Assembly (NCBI RefSeq): GCF_026262575.1 | Contig: NZ_JAPKFL010000020.1 | Location: forward strand, 1 to 64,000 | Reading direction: 5' to 3' | From: Streptomyces marinisediminis | Lineage (GTDB): Bacteria > Actinomycetota > Actinomycetes > Streptomycetales > Streptomycetaceae | Length of the DNA stretch: 64,000 nucleotides | Part shown: positions 35,427 through 43,608 of the stretch, piece after piece | Position numbering within the stretch: the stretch's first letter is position 1 | Layout of the letters: the number at the start of each line of letters is the position of its first letter | Position numbers and translations under genes: made by a program | The notes under the pieces: generated by a model | Seen by the model: the letters and a program-made list of their open reading frames with translations, nothing else | Told to the model about the DNA's origin: nothing | The model's database searches: none

Positions 35427-35764
35427 CTGCTGCCCTCCGTTTGTTCGGTTCGTCCGACCGCACCGCCGGGAGTGGGGCGCGCTTCCTTTCGGGGGCATCG
35501 TATCGGGAAGCGGTGACATCGCCTGATAGACGTGTTGGCAGCATCGGTCACGCAGTGACCGCCGACCGCATCTGCTTCGGCGTGACCTGCACGGTCTCCG
35601 AGCCGAGGTCTGCGGGCCCCTCAGCTGGTCCCGCTTGATGGCACTGGAAACCTCGCGGACCCGGGGAATCTTGGACGCACTCTCTGGTGAGGACCTGGAT
35701 GTCCGAGGGGAGCGGCGTGGCGCCGAGGGGGATTGAGCGCCACCGCCCCGGAACGACGATGCGC

Positions 35765-35920
35765 ACCGTTCGCTTTTAGGCCATACGGGCAGTCGCACGC
35801 CCCGGCCACACCCTCGGGACTGTCCAAGGGCGGCTCCACCTCGTACCGCTCCGTGCCGTGGACGGTCGCGGTGACCCAGGCGTCACCGATCTCGATGCCG
35901 GACGCCGCGTTGAGATCCAC
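35765..35920 (-). pseudogene. SWIM-like zinc finger protein fragment
   Basis: A GTG start followed by 52 residues ending GACDCPYGLKANG. DGTERYxV followed by CDCPYG is the beginning of a SWIM zinc finger, but the second ligand pair (CxH) is lost and the frame turns to arginine/proline-rich nonsense. It is a probable 5' remnant. Confidence 0.45.
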
Positions 35921-35986
35921 ACGACCCTCCGCTTGTGCCGACCGCGAGTTTAGACCCGCAGGTCAGCCGCTCGCCGGTGTGCGTGG

Positions 35987-36225
35987 CCAACCTACAAAGA
36001 GGTCATCGTCCGCGTCCTGGGCCGCAGGATGGAATCGGTCATCATCTACATGGACAAGCTGCTGCGCTCCTTCGCCGAGCTCTGGCGGGAGAACGGCGAC
36101 CCCGAGACGGCGGCGCAGCTGGACGACTACCTGGACCGTATGGAGCTGTCCACGGGCGCCCTCGTCGTCTTCGGCCCCTACGCGCAGACCGTCCGCCGCA
36201 CGAGCGCACCGCCTTCTCGCAGCAG
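35987..36225 (+). pseudogene. C-terminal fragment of a large ATP-binding/nuclease-type protein
   Basis: The frame PTYKEVIVRVLGRRM, then YMDKLLRSFAELWRENGD and LSTGALVVF, has clear coding character but no start, and after about residue 70 it shifts frame. It resembles the C-terminus of AAA/PD-(D/E)xK-type prokaryotic proteins (my inference). Confidence 0.35.
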
Positions 36226-36367
36226 ACCACGCCGTCGGGGTGCACTGCCACCCTGCTGCGCGCCTGATTGCCGGGAGACCCGATGTCTACCCACGGGCGC
36301 TCTCGGAGTAGCACGGGTTCCCTGCGGGAGCCGGAAGGGCTCGGCAGCCAGGAATCACGGCAGTCCG

Positions 36368-36385
36368 GTGCTGACACGTCAGCAC
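36368..36385. repeat. 18-bp palindrome at right island end
   Basis: GTGCTGACACGTCAGCAC, identical to the core of 32035-32066; a half copy GTGTCAGCAC follows at 36387-36396. Confidence 0.8.
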
Positions 36386-36441
36386 CGTGTCAGCACATGG
36401 AACCCTGGGGGCAGGGGCGTGTCTTTGCTGGAGCACAGAAT

Positions 36442-36478
36442 GAGACGTCCCGGGACGGCGTGCCGTCCGGGACGTCTC
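36442..36478 (-). terminator. terminator of right tRNA cluster
   Basis: Arms beginning GAGACGTCCC and ending GGGACGTCTC, with nearly perfect pairing, lie 8 bp past tRNA-Phe. Confidence 0.8.
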
Positions 36479-36486
36479 CGGTATGG

Positions 36487-36560
36487 TGGCTGGGGCCGGG
36501 ATCGAACCGGCGACCTATCGCTTTTCAGGCGATCGCTCGTACCAACTGAGCTACCCAGCC
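36487..36560 (-). tRNA. tRNA-Phe(GAA), right copy
   Basis: 74 nt, anticodon GAA. The anticodon stem is ATCGC/GCGAT (left copy TCCGC/GCGGA) and the T-loop TTCGATC (left TTCGACC). The changes keep the stem paired, so both genes look functional but come from different lineages. Confidence 0.95.
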
Positions 36561-36587
36561 ACGCAGTTCACCGAAATGAACTACAAG

Positions 36588-36662
36588 CGGTCCTGACGGG
36601 ATTTGAACCCGCGGCCTCCACCTTGACAGGGTGGCGAGCACTCCAAACTGCTCCACAGGACC
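36588..36662 (-). tRNA. tRNA-Asp(GTC), right copy
   Basis: 75 nt, identical to the copies at 25780 and 31805. Confidence 0.95.
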
Positions 36663-36701
36663 AGATCTGCACACGCGAACGAATTCGCATATGCAAGGTT
36701 G

Positions 36702-36729
36702 TGCGTGCCCCCAACGGGATTCGAACCCG
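36702..36729 (-). repeat. right attachment-like repeat in tRNA-Glu
   Basis: 28 bp identical to 31913-31940, here forming the 3' end of the complete tRNA-Glu. Confidence 0.8.
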
Positions 36730-36778
36730 TGCTACCGCCTTGAAAGGGCGGCGTCCTGGGCCACTAGACGATGAGGGC
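36706..36778 (-). tRNA. tRNA-Glu(TTC)
   Basis: 73 nt, acceptor GCCCTCA, anticodon loop CTTTCAA, T-loop TTCGAAT and discriminator A. It is the intact member of the duplicated cluster. Confidence 0.95.
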
Positions 36779-36883
36779 TGATGGCCCACCTGGGCGCCTC
36801 GTCAGCGCGTCGGGGACGTGAGAAGCATATGGGATAGCGGGACGGTTCGCCAAAACGGATTGCGGCGGGTGCGGCGGTGGACG

Positions 36884-38572
36884 TCAGGGCACCGCCGAGG
36901 GCTCGCGCGCGGGGCTGCCAGGGTGGCTCAGGGCGGGATCGCCGGTAGGCGAGCCGGTCGGGGAGCCCGTGGGGGAGCCGGTGGGCGAGGGCGTGCCGGT
37001 GCCGGTCGGGGTGGGGGACGCCGTCGGGGAGGGGCCGGGGGCGGGGAGGGGGTCGTCGACCAGGTGGCGGACGACCTCGGCGGAGGTCAGGCCCAGCCCG
37101 CCCAGGGTGATCTCGTCCCACGCCTGGAGCTGCCGCGTCTCCTGGCCGATGTAGAGCACGGAGGCGTTGACCTCCTCGGGCACCTCGCCCTCCACCGCGC
37201 GCAGCCCGCCGCCCCCGGTGGAGCCCTCCACCATGAGCCGGGTGCCGCCGGGCAGGTCGCGCTGCTTGCGGTGGTGGACGTGCCCCGCCAGCGCGAGCGG
37301 CACGGTGCCGTCCACCTGCTCGGCGAGCACGGGGTTGTGGGCGACGGCGATGTCCACCGGATCGCCCGCGCGCTGGGCGGTGAGCAGGCGGTGGGCCAGC
37401 TCGCGGCCCGCGGCGCGTTCGGCGGGGTCGCCCTGGGGGACGACCGAGCGGTCCGGGGTGAACTGGGGGTCGCCCATGCCGGCGACGCGCAGCCCGGCCA
37501 CCTCGGTCACCTCGCCGTCGTCCAGGACGTGCACGTTGTCCAGCGCGGCCAGGTAGTCCTGGGTGGTCTGCGAGTCGTGGTTGCCGCGCACCCACACGTA
37601 CGGGGCGCCCAGCTCGGCGGCGGGGTCGAGGAAGGCGTTCTCGGCCGCGGTGCCGTGGTCCATGGTGTCGCCGGTGTCGATGACGACGTCGATCTCGTAC
37701 TGCTCCACCAGCGACTCGATGATCGCCCAGGCGGCGGGGTTCAGGTGGATGTCGGAGACGTGCAGCACCCGGATCGTGGTCGGGTCCGCGGCGAAGGTGG
37801 GCAGCGTGGAGACGGCGTCGTACAGCTTGGTGACGTTGGTCACCAGGCGCGCCAGCTCCCGCTGGTAGACGTCGAAGTCGGAGGCGATGCTGCGGGCGTT
37901 GCCGACGAGGCTGGGCGCGCCGGCGAGCAGGCCGGAGAACCGCGGCTCCAGCACGGCCTTGGGGTTCCAGGTGGCCGCGGCGCTCGCCCCGGACGCGGCC
38001 AGCAGCACGAGCGCGAGGCCGCCCGCGGCCAGGGCCCGGCGCGGCCTGCGGTACACCGCGAGGGCCAGCGCCGTCGCGCCGAAGACGACGGCGACGCACG
38101 AGCGGACGGCCAGGTCGCGGGTGCCGGCGGCGACGTCGTCGGTGACCTGGTCCTGGAGCCCGGCGAGGCGCTTGGGGTCGTCCACCAGGTAGCCGACCCG
38201 GTCCGGGTCGAGCTGGGTGACGTCGACGTCCAGGCGCAGGGGCGCGTAGTGGCTCTCCAGGTCCAGCGCGCCCAGCGGCGGCACGTTGATCCGGGTGCCG
38301 CCGACCGCCGAGGGGCGCAGCGTCATGGTGGTGTCCATCGGCCCGACCGGCTTGTGCACGTTGCCGACCGTCAGCAGCCCCAGCCACGCCCCCAGCACGG
38401 TGACGGCGAGCAGCCCCGCGGCGCGGGCGTAGCGGTGCCGGGGGCGGCGGGCGGCCAGCTCCGGGACGACGCGGGCCGATCGCCCGGAGCGGAAACGGTG
38501 GACCAGGCGGCGGGCGGCGGCGCGGGCGCGGACACCGGCGGCGCCGAGCGTCCTGAGCTGAGCACGGGCCAT
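36884..38572 (-). CDS. membrane-anchored metallophosphoesterase
   Basis: A 562-residue protein: a basic cytoplasmic N-terminus, one TM helix near residues 49-67, a second hydrophobic region near 158-200, then a calcineurin-like phosphoesterase domain with VSDIHLNP, DTGDTMDHG, VRGNHDS and AGHVHHRK metal motifs. It ends in a Ser-Pro-Thr-Gly repeat tail that may be wall-spanning. ATG at 38572. It is divergent from the zincin gene. The substrate is unknown. Confidence 0.9.
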   Translation of the reverse strand: MARAQLRTLGAAGVRARAAARRLVHRFRSGRSARVVPELAARRPRHRYARAAGLLAVTVLGAWLGLLTVGNVHKPVGPMDTTMTLRPSAVGGTRINVPPLGALDLESHYAPLRLDVDVTQLDPDRVGYLVDDPKRLAGLQDQVTDDVAAGTRDLAVRSCVAVVFGATALALAVYRRPRRALAAGGLALVLLAASGASAAATWNPKAVLEPRFSGLLAGAPSLVGNARSIASDFDVYQRELARLVTNVTKLYDAVSTLPTFAADPTTIRVLHVSDIHLNPAAWAIIESLVEQYEIDVVIDTGDTMDHGTAAENAFLDPAAELGAPYVWVRGNHDSQTTQDYLAALDNVHVLDDGEVTEVAGLRVAGMGDPQFTPDRSVVPQGDPAERAAGRELAHRLLTAQRAGDPVDIAVAHNPVLAEQVDGTVPLALAGHVHHRKQRDLPGGTRLMVEGSTGGGGLRAVEGEVPEEVNASVLYIGQETRQLQAWDEITLGGLGLTSAEVVRHLVDDPLPAPGPSPTASPTPTGTGTPSPTGSPTGSPTGSPTGDPALSHPGSPAREPSAVP

Positions 38573-38639
38573 GCGCAACCCCCTGCCCCGTCCGGACCCG
38601 AGTATGCGGCGGCCCACCGCGGTACCCGACAATGGACCA

Positions 38640-39002
38640 GTGGTGGAGATGACGCGCGAGGAGTTCGAGGAACTGGTCGCCGAGGCGCTGGACCGCATAC
38701 CGCCCGAGCTGACGCGGCTGATGGACAACGTGGCCGTGTTCGTCGAGGACGAGCCGGCCGCCGAGGACCCGGAGCTGCTCGGTCTGTACGAGGGAACGCC
38801 GCTGACCGAACGCGGCGAGTGGTACGCGGGCGTCCTGCCCGACCGCATCTCCGTCTACATGGGCCCCACCCTGCGGATGTGCGAGCGGGAGGGCGGCGGG
38901 CGGGAGCTGGTCGTCCAGGAGGTGGAGACGACGGTGGTGCACGAGATCGCGCACCACTTCGGCATCGACGACGAACGGCTGCACGCCCTGGGATACGGGT
39001 GA
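38640..39002 (+). CDS. zincin-like metallopeptidase family protein
   Basis: A 120-residue protein of the MtrR/DUF1025-type zincin family: the metal motif HEIAHHFGIDD near the C-terminus fits HExxHxxGxxD. No signal peptide. GTG at 38640 lies 6 nt after a possible -10 GACAAT (38628-38633), hinting at leaderless translation; ATG at 38649 is the alternative. The stop overlaps the crcB start by 4 nt. Confidence 0.85.
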   Translation: MVEMTREEFEELVAEALDRIPPELTRLMDNVAVFVEDEPAAEDPELLGLYEGTPLTERGEWYAGVLPDRISVYMGPTLRMCEREGGGRELVVQEVETTVVHEIAHHFGIDDERLHALGYG

Positions 39003-39553
39003 GCCCCGCTCCCGCCCACGCCTTCGGGGACGGCCCGGGCGGGCGCGGCCGGGCCGTCGACCCCGACGTGGACCTGAGCGTGCCCGCCGACCGGGCGGAG
39101 GCGCGCGGCGCCCGGCGCCCGCGGGTGCTCGCGGCCGTCGCGCTCGGCGGCGCGCTGGGCGGCCTGGCCCGGTACGGCCTCACCCGGCTGTGGCCCCCCG
39201 GCGGGGGCTTCCCCTGGGCCATGCTGCTGGTCAACCTCGCGGGGTGCGCGCTCATCGGCGTGCTGATGGCCGTACTCGACGCGCGCGGGGCGCCCGCGCT
39301 GACCCGGCCCCTCCTCGGCGTCGGCCTGCTGGGCGGCTTCACGAGCTTCTCGGCGTACGCCTGGGACGGCCTGACGCTGGTGGCGGACGGCGCGGTCGGC
39401 GCCGCCGCGGCCTACCTCGGCGGGACGCTGCTGGGCGCGCTCGGCGCCGTGTGGGCGGGCGCGGCGGCCACCCGACGGGCGCTGGCGGCCGGACGGGCGC
39501 CGGGGGCGGGGCGCAGTCCGGGGGCGGGGCGGGCTCCGGGGGCGCGCCGGTGA
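38999..39553 (+). CDS. crcB1: fluoride channel CrcB, first subunit
   Basis: A 184-residue CrcB/Fluc protein with four TM helices. The pore motifs GGLARYGL, LLVNLAGCALIG and GGFTSFSAYA are present. There is an N-terminal charged extension of about 40 residues and an Ala/Gly-rich tail encoded by repeats. GTG at 38999 overlaps the zincin stop; its own stop overlaps the next crcB. Two different subunits adjacent suggest a heterodimer. No fluoride riboswitch is seen. Confidence 0.92.
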   Translation: MSPAPAHAFGDGPGGRGRAVDPDVDLSVPADRAEARGARRPRVLAAVALGGALGGLARYGLTRLWPPGGGFPWAMLLVNLAGCALIGVLMAVLDARGAPALTRPLLGVGLLGGFTSFSAYAWDGLTLVADGAVGAAAAYLGGTLLGALGAVWAGAAATRRALAAGRAPGAGRSPGAGRAPGARR

Positions 39554-39924
39554 CCTGGCTGCTGGTGGCGCTCGGGGCCGCGGTGGGCGCGCCGCTGCGC
39601 TACCTGGCGGACCGCGCGGTGCAGGCCCGGCACGACTCGGTGTTCCCGTGGGGCACGTTCACCGTCAACGCGGTCGGGTGCCTGCTGCTCGGCGTGGTCG
39701 CGGGGGCCGTGCGCGGCGGGGCGCTGGGCCCGTCGGCCGACGCGCTCCTCGGCACCGGCCTGTGCGGCGCGCTGACCACGTACTCCACCTTCTCCTACGA
39801 GAGCCTGCGCCTGGTCGAGCGCGGCCGTGCGCCGGCCGCGCTGGCCAACACCGGCGGCACGCTGGTGGCCGGACTCGCCGCGCTGTACGCCGGGTTCGCC
39901 GCCGCGCGCGGCCTGGCGGGCTGA
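39550..39924 (+). CDS. crcB2: fluoride channel CrcB, second subunit
   Basis: A 124-residue CrcB/Fluc protein with four TM helices: GAPLRYLAD, GTFTVNAVGCLLLG and GALTTYSTFSYE. GTG at 39550 overlaps the first crcB stop (GTGA), so the pair is translated together. Confidence 0.93.
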   Translation: MTWLLVALGAAVGAPLRYLADRAVQARHDSVFPWGTFTVNAVGCLLLGVVAGAVRGGALGPSADALLGTGLCGALTTYSTFSYESLRLVERGRAPAALANTGGTLVAGLAALYAGFAAARGLAG

Positions 39925-40039
39925 GCGCGGGCGGCGTCCTCCGCGGGCGCGTGTCCTGGACGCCGCGTGCGCAGTTGGGCAGGGGGCCCGTCCCGTTCCG
40001 GCCCACGCGGCCGCCGCCCCCGCCGAGAGGTGCCCGACC

Positions 40040-40738
40040 GTGTGCTCCGCCCCCGAACCCGCCGCCCCCCGCCCCGCCGGCCCCCGTCCCGCCGCCCCCC
40101 GTGCCACCGGCCCCCGTCCCGCTGTCCGGGTCGCCGCCCCTGCCCGGGGTGCCGCTTCCCGGAACGCCGCGCGGGGGGCCGCCCGGGCCGTCGGTGCCGG
40201 GCTCGCCGCCGCGTTGGCCGTCCTGGGCGTCACCGGCTGCGTCACCGTCGGCGCCGACGAGAGCCCCGGCACGGCGCCGGTGGGCCACTCCTCGGTCCCG
40301 GACGAGCCCGGCGTGGTGGACGGCGGGCAGGTACCCGGTGCGCCCGGCGCCCCCGGCCCCTCGGCGCCCGGGGCCCGGGCGGAGGAACCCGGTGCCACCC
40401 CCGCGCCCGAGCCCGGCGCCTCCGGTACGGCGGACGGCGGGCGCGCGGAGGACCCCGGGGAGGCGGGGGAGGGGCCCCGCGGCGCCGGCGCCCCGGGCCG
40501 GGACGAGGGCCCCGGCGTCCACCCCTCCCGCCCCGGGGCCGACGACCCCGGCGACGCGCCCCCGGACGAGGGCGGCGAGGGGCCGCGGGACCCCGGCCCG
40601 CCGGTCGAGGAGCCGGGCCCCACCCGGCCCCCGTCCGCCCCGCCACCGTCGACGCCCACCCCCACCCCGCAACCGCCGCAGAGCCCCGGCGAGACCCCGG
40701 AAGCCTCCGACGAGCCGGGCGGTGGGGAGGGCGGGTGA
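40040..40738 (+). CDS. predicted lipoprotein with Pro/Glu-rich domain
   Basis: A 232-residue protein. Hydrophobic stretch VGAGLAAALAVLGVTGC places a lipobox cysteine at residue 67, preceded by an unusually long basic, Pro/Ala/Arg-rich n-region. Everything after it is Pro/Gly/Glu/Asp-rich and disordered-looking, with no domain. GTG at 40040 with GAGAGG upstream is the first reasonable start. Probably an envelope spacer protein; function unknown. Confidence 0.6.
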   Translation: MCSAPEPAAPRPAGPRPAAPRATGPRPAVRVAAPARGAASRNAARGAARAVGAGLAAALAVLGVTGCVTVGADESPGTAPVGHSSVPDEPGVVDGGQVPGAPGAPGPSAPGARAEEPGATPAPEPGASGTADGGRAEDPGEAGEGPRGAGAPGRDEGPGVHPSRPGADDPGDAPPDEGGEGPRDPGPPVEEPGPTRPPSAPPPSTPTPTPQPPQSPGETPEASDEPGGGEGG

Positions 40739-40789
40739 GCCTCGCCCCGGCCCGGCGGGCGGCCGCCGTCGTCCCCCGACCGGACGCGT

Positions 40790-40819
40790 TTGCACGAAAG
40801 GGTGGCGGGTGCGTATGGT
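40790..40819 (+). promoter_or_regulatory. promoter of DEAD-box helicase
   Basis: TTGCAC, 18 bp, TATGGT. It would give a 5' leader of about 150 nt that holds the hairpin GCGCGCC/GGCGCGT (40861-40878). Confidence 0.55.
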
Positions 40820-40977
40820 GGTAGATCGTTTGATCCCATTTGCCCGGCGCCGAAACCGAAGCGCGCCGTGTGGCGCGTTCCGTTGCTTAGCCGTGGGCTT
40901 GACCGCACGAGGCGGTCGTGTGCGAATCACGGAAGTTTGTGGCGCGTGCCGATGAACTCCGGAAGGTTCGCATCAGC

Positions 40978-43086
40978 ATGTCTGTTTCCACGCCCGAAAA
41001 CGCCTCCGCCGTCGTGGAGGAGATCGAGCGTACCCTCGACGCCCCCGTAGGCGAGCGGGCGGACGCCGACCCCGACATCACTGTCCCGGCACCGGCACCG
41101 GCCGCCGACGCGACCGCGGCGGCCGACAGTGCCGAGGCGCCCGACGCGGCCGGTGCGGCCGGTGCGGCCGGTGCGGCCGGTGCGGACACCACCGCCGACG
41201 CCGACGCCGAAGAGGCCGAGCCCGAGGTCACGTTCACCACCCTCGGCCTCCCCGAGCCCGTCGTCCGCAAGCTCGCGCAGAACGGCGTCGTCGCGCCCTT
41301 CCCCATCCAGGCCGCGACCATCCCGGACGCGCTGGAGGGCAAGGACATCCTCGGCCGGGGCCGCACCGGCTCCGGCAAGACGCTCAGCTTCGGCCTGCCC
41401 ACGCTCGCCCGTCTCGCCGGCGGGCGCACCGCCCGGAACCGTCCGCGCGCGGTGATCCTCACCCCGACGCGCGAGCTGGCCATGCAGGTCTCCGACGCCC
41501 TCCAGCCCTACGGCGACGTGCTCGGCCTGAAGCTGAAGGTGGTGTGCGGCGGTACGTCCATGGGCAACCAGATCGGCGCCCTGGAGCGCGGTGTGGACGT
41601 TCTCGTGGCCACCCCGGGCCGCCTGCGCGACCTGATCAACCGCGGCGCGTGCACGCTCGCCGACGTGCGGGTCGCCGTCCTGGACGAAGCGGACCAGATG
41701 GCCGACCTCGGCTTCCTGCCCGAAGTCACCGAACTGCTCGACATGGTGCCCGAGGGCGGCCAGCGCATGCTGTTCTCGGCCACGCTGGAGCGCGAGATCG
41801 ACTCCCTGGTCAAGCGCTACCTCGTCGACCCGGTCAGCCACGAGGTCGACGCGGCGCAGGGCGCGGTGACGACGATGACGCACCACATCCTCATCGTGAA
41901 GCCGCAGGACAAGGCGCCCGTCACCGCGGCCATCGCCGCGCGCAAGGGCCGCACCATCGCCTTCGTCCGCACCCAGATGGGCGCCGACCGCGTCGCCGAG
42001 CAGCTCCGCGAGTCCGGCGTGCGCGCCGACGCCCTGCACGGCGGCATGACCCAGGGCGCCCGCACCCGCACGCTCGCCGACTTCAAGGAGGGCCACGTCA
42101 ACGTGCTCGTCGCCACGGACGTCGCCGCGCGCGGCATCCACGTCGACGGCATCGACCTCGTCCTCAACGTCGACCCGGCCGGCGACCACAAGGACTACCT
42201 GCACCGCTCCGGGCGTACCGCCCGCGCGGGCCAGTCCGGCACCGTCGTCTCGCTGGCCCTCCCGCACCAGCGGCGGCAGACGTTCCGGCTGATGGAGGAC
42301 GCCGGCGTGGACGCGTCCCGCCACCTCATCGGCCGCGGCGACGTGTTCGACGACGAGGTCGCCGCCATCACCGGCGCCCGCTCGCTGAGCGAGGTGCAGG
42401 CCGAGGCCGCCGCCAACTCCGCCCGCCAGGCCGAGCGCGACGTCGCCAAGCTGGCCAGCAAGCTGGAGGACGCCAGGAGCCGGGCGAAGGAGCTGCGCGA
42501 GGAGGCCGCACGGCTGACCGCCCGCGCCGCCCGTGACCGCGGCGCCGACGCCGACGAGGCCGTCGCCCAGCTCGGCGCCGACATGGACCGGGTCGCCGTC
42601 GAGGAGGCCGAGCGCGCCGCCAAGATCGCGGCTGCCCGCGTCGCCGAGCGGGAGCGCGAGCGCAAGGCGGCGCAGCAGTCCCGCGAGGACCGCAAGCGCG
42701 AGGGCGGCCCCCAGCGCCGCGACGACCGCCGCGACCGCCCGTTCAACCGCGACCGGGACCGTGGCGACCGCCCCTTCCGCCGCGACGACCGCTCCCCCCG
42801 CCGGGACGACCGCCGCGACGACCGTCCGTTCAACCGTGACCGCCGCTCCGACGACCGCCGTCCGTACGGCCGCCGCGACGACCACGCGGACCGGGGCTTC
42901 CGCCGCGACGACCGCCCGTTCAACCGCGACCGGGACCGCGACCGCGACCGCCCGTTCAACCGCGACCGCCGCTCCGACGACCGCCGCCCGTACGGCCGTC
43001 GCGAGGACCACCGCGGCGCCCCCGCCGCCGGCAACCGCGCCTACGGCCGCCGCACCGACAAGCCGCGCTGGAAGCACAACGGCTGA
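40978..43086 (+). CDS. DEAD-box RNA helicase (RhlE/CshA type)
   Basis: A 702-residue helicase. Q-motif PFPIQAATIP, Walker A GRTGSGKT, PTRELAMQV, DEAD in LDEADQMADLGF, SATL, and the C-terminal motifs ATDVAARGIHVDG and YLHRSGRTARAG. The N-terminal 80 residues are an acidic Ala-rich region and the C-terminal 130 residues an RDDRR-rich basic tail made of imperfect repeats, probably RNA-binding. ATG at 40978. The long leader suggests cold-shock-like control. Confidence 0.94.
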   Translation: MSVSTPENASAVVEEIERTLDAPVGERADADPDITVPAPAPAADATAAADSAEAPDAAGAAGAAGAAGADTTADADAEEAEPEVTFTTLGLPEPVVRKLAQNGVVAPFPIQAATIPDALEGKDILGRGRTGSGKTLSFGLPTLARLAGGRTARNRPRAVILTPTRELAMQVSDALQPYGDVLGLKLKVVCGGTSMGNQIGALERGVDVLVATPGRLRDLINRGACTLADVRVAVLDEADQMADLGFLPEVTELLDMVPEGGQRMLFSATLEREIDSLVKRYLVDPVSHEVDAAQGAVTTMTHHILIVKPQDKAPVTAAIAARKGRTIAFVRTQMGADRVAEQLRESGVRADALHGGMTQGARTRTLADFKEGHVNVLVATDVAARGIHVDGIDLVLNVDPAGDHKDYLHRSGRTARAGQSGTVVSLALPHQRRQTFRLMEDAGVDASRHLIGRGDVFDDEVAAITGARSLSEVQAEAAANSARQAERDVAKLASKLEDARSRAKELREEAARLTARAARDRGADADEAVAQLGADMDRVAVEEAERAAKIAAARVAERERERKAAQQSREDRKREGGPQRRDDRRDRPFNRDRDRGDRPFRRDDRSPRRDDRRDDRPFNRDRRSDDRRPYGRRDDHADRGFRRDDRPFNRDRDRDRDRPFNRDRRSDDRRPYGRREDHRGAPAAGNRAYGRRTDKPRWKHNG
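42716..43030 (+). repeat. Arg/Asp repeat region of helicase
   Basis: Repeated CGCGACGACCGC-type units encode RRDDR and FNRDR motifs. They are imperfect and in frame. Confidence 0.75.
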
Positions 43087-43191
43087 CCGCCGCCGCCCGC
43101 AGGCCCACCCGGGCCTGCGGGCACCACGCGCCGCCTGATACCCACTCGGCCCCCAGCGCCCCGCCCCGCTATGCTCGATCCAGCACAGCCC

Positions 43192-43264
43192 GGGCCGTTA
43201 GCTCAATTGGCAGAGCAGTGGACTTTTAATCCATTGGTTGTGGGTTCGAGTCCCACACGGCCTA
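43192..43264 (+). tRNA. tRNA-Lys(TTT)
   Basis: 73 nt, acceptor GGGCCGT/ACGGCCT (G1-U72 wobble), D-loop AATTGGCA, anticodon loop CTTTTAA, T-loop TTCGAGT. A hairpin terminator follows. Confidence 0.95.
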
Positions 43265-43269
43265 CCGAC

Positions 43270-43303
43270 AAGCCCCAGCTCAGAAGCGCCTGAGCCGGGG
43301 CTT
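43270..43303 (+). terminator. tRNA-Lys terminator
   Basis: Arms AAGCCCCAGCTCAG and CTGAGCCGGGGCTT around AAGCGC, followed by TCG. Confidence 0.8.
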
Positions 43304-43367
43304 TCGTCGTTCCTGGGCCGCCCAGTGGGCCATTGCTCGGCCGAGTGGTGGCGATCATGCATGACGA

Positions 43368-43399
43368 GGCCCCCGCTCAGCCGGAGCTGAGCGGGGGCC
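43368..43399 (-). terminator. terminator of small-gene operon
   Basis: Perfect 13-bp arms GGCCCCCGCTCAG and CTGAGCGGGGGCC around a 6-nt loop, 11 bp past the 42-residue gene. Confidence 0.8.
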
Positions 43400-43410
43400 G
43401 GAGAGTCGCG

Positions 43411-43539
43411 TTACTGGGTGGGCTGACCGGCGCCGGGGCACATGGCCCGATCGCCGGCTGGCTGGTGGGGCGGGCAGGGGGTGCCGGGCGGGACGCTCAC
43501 CCGGGCCCCGCATGCGCCGCAACCGGACTGGTCAGACAT
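43411..43539 (-). CDS. 42-residue cysteine-containing peptide
   Basis: ATG at 43539 is preceded by GAGGAGG at ideal spacing; TAA stop. The product begins MSDQSGCGACGARV and has four cysteines (7, 10, 22, 34) with many Pro and Gly; the CGAC pair plus later cysteines could bind zinc. No homologue is recognised. It is the last gene of the small-protein run and is followed by a strong terminator. Confidence 0.65.
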   Translation of the reverse strand: MSDQSGCGACGARVSVPPGTPCPPHQPAGDRAMCPGAGQPTQ

Positions 43540-43608
43540 GACGACCTCCTCGGTGGGTGGTGGTGCAGGTCCGTGCTCGGTGGTGCGCTACGCCCGCCCG
43601 CGGGCGGA

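Larger units (their letters stand above)
35427..36486. other. island interior with gene remnants
   Basis: About 1.06 kb between the nuclease start and the right tRNA cluster. It contains two decayed coding fragments (35765-35920 and 35987-36225), the 18-bp palindrome at 36368-36385 and a tRNA terminator. No intact gene is supported. Confidence 0.5.

Noticed and set aside
38999..39924. Fluoride riboswitch for the crcB pair
   Set aside because: Both genes start on overlapping stop codons of upstream genes, leaving no room for a leader, and no riboswitch-like sequence is seen before the zincin gene.
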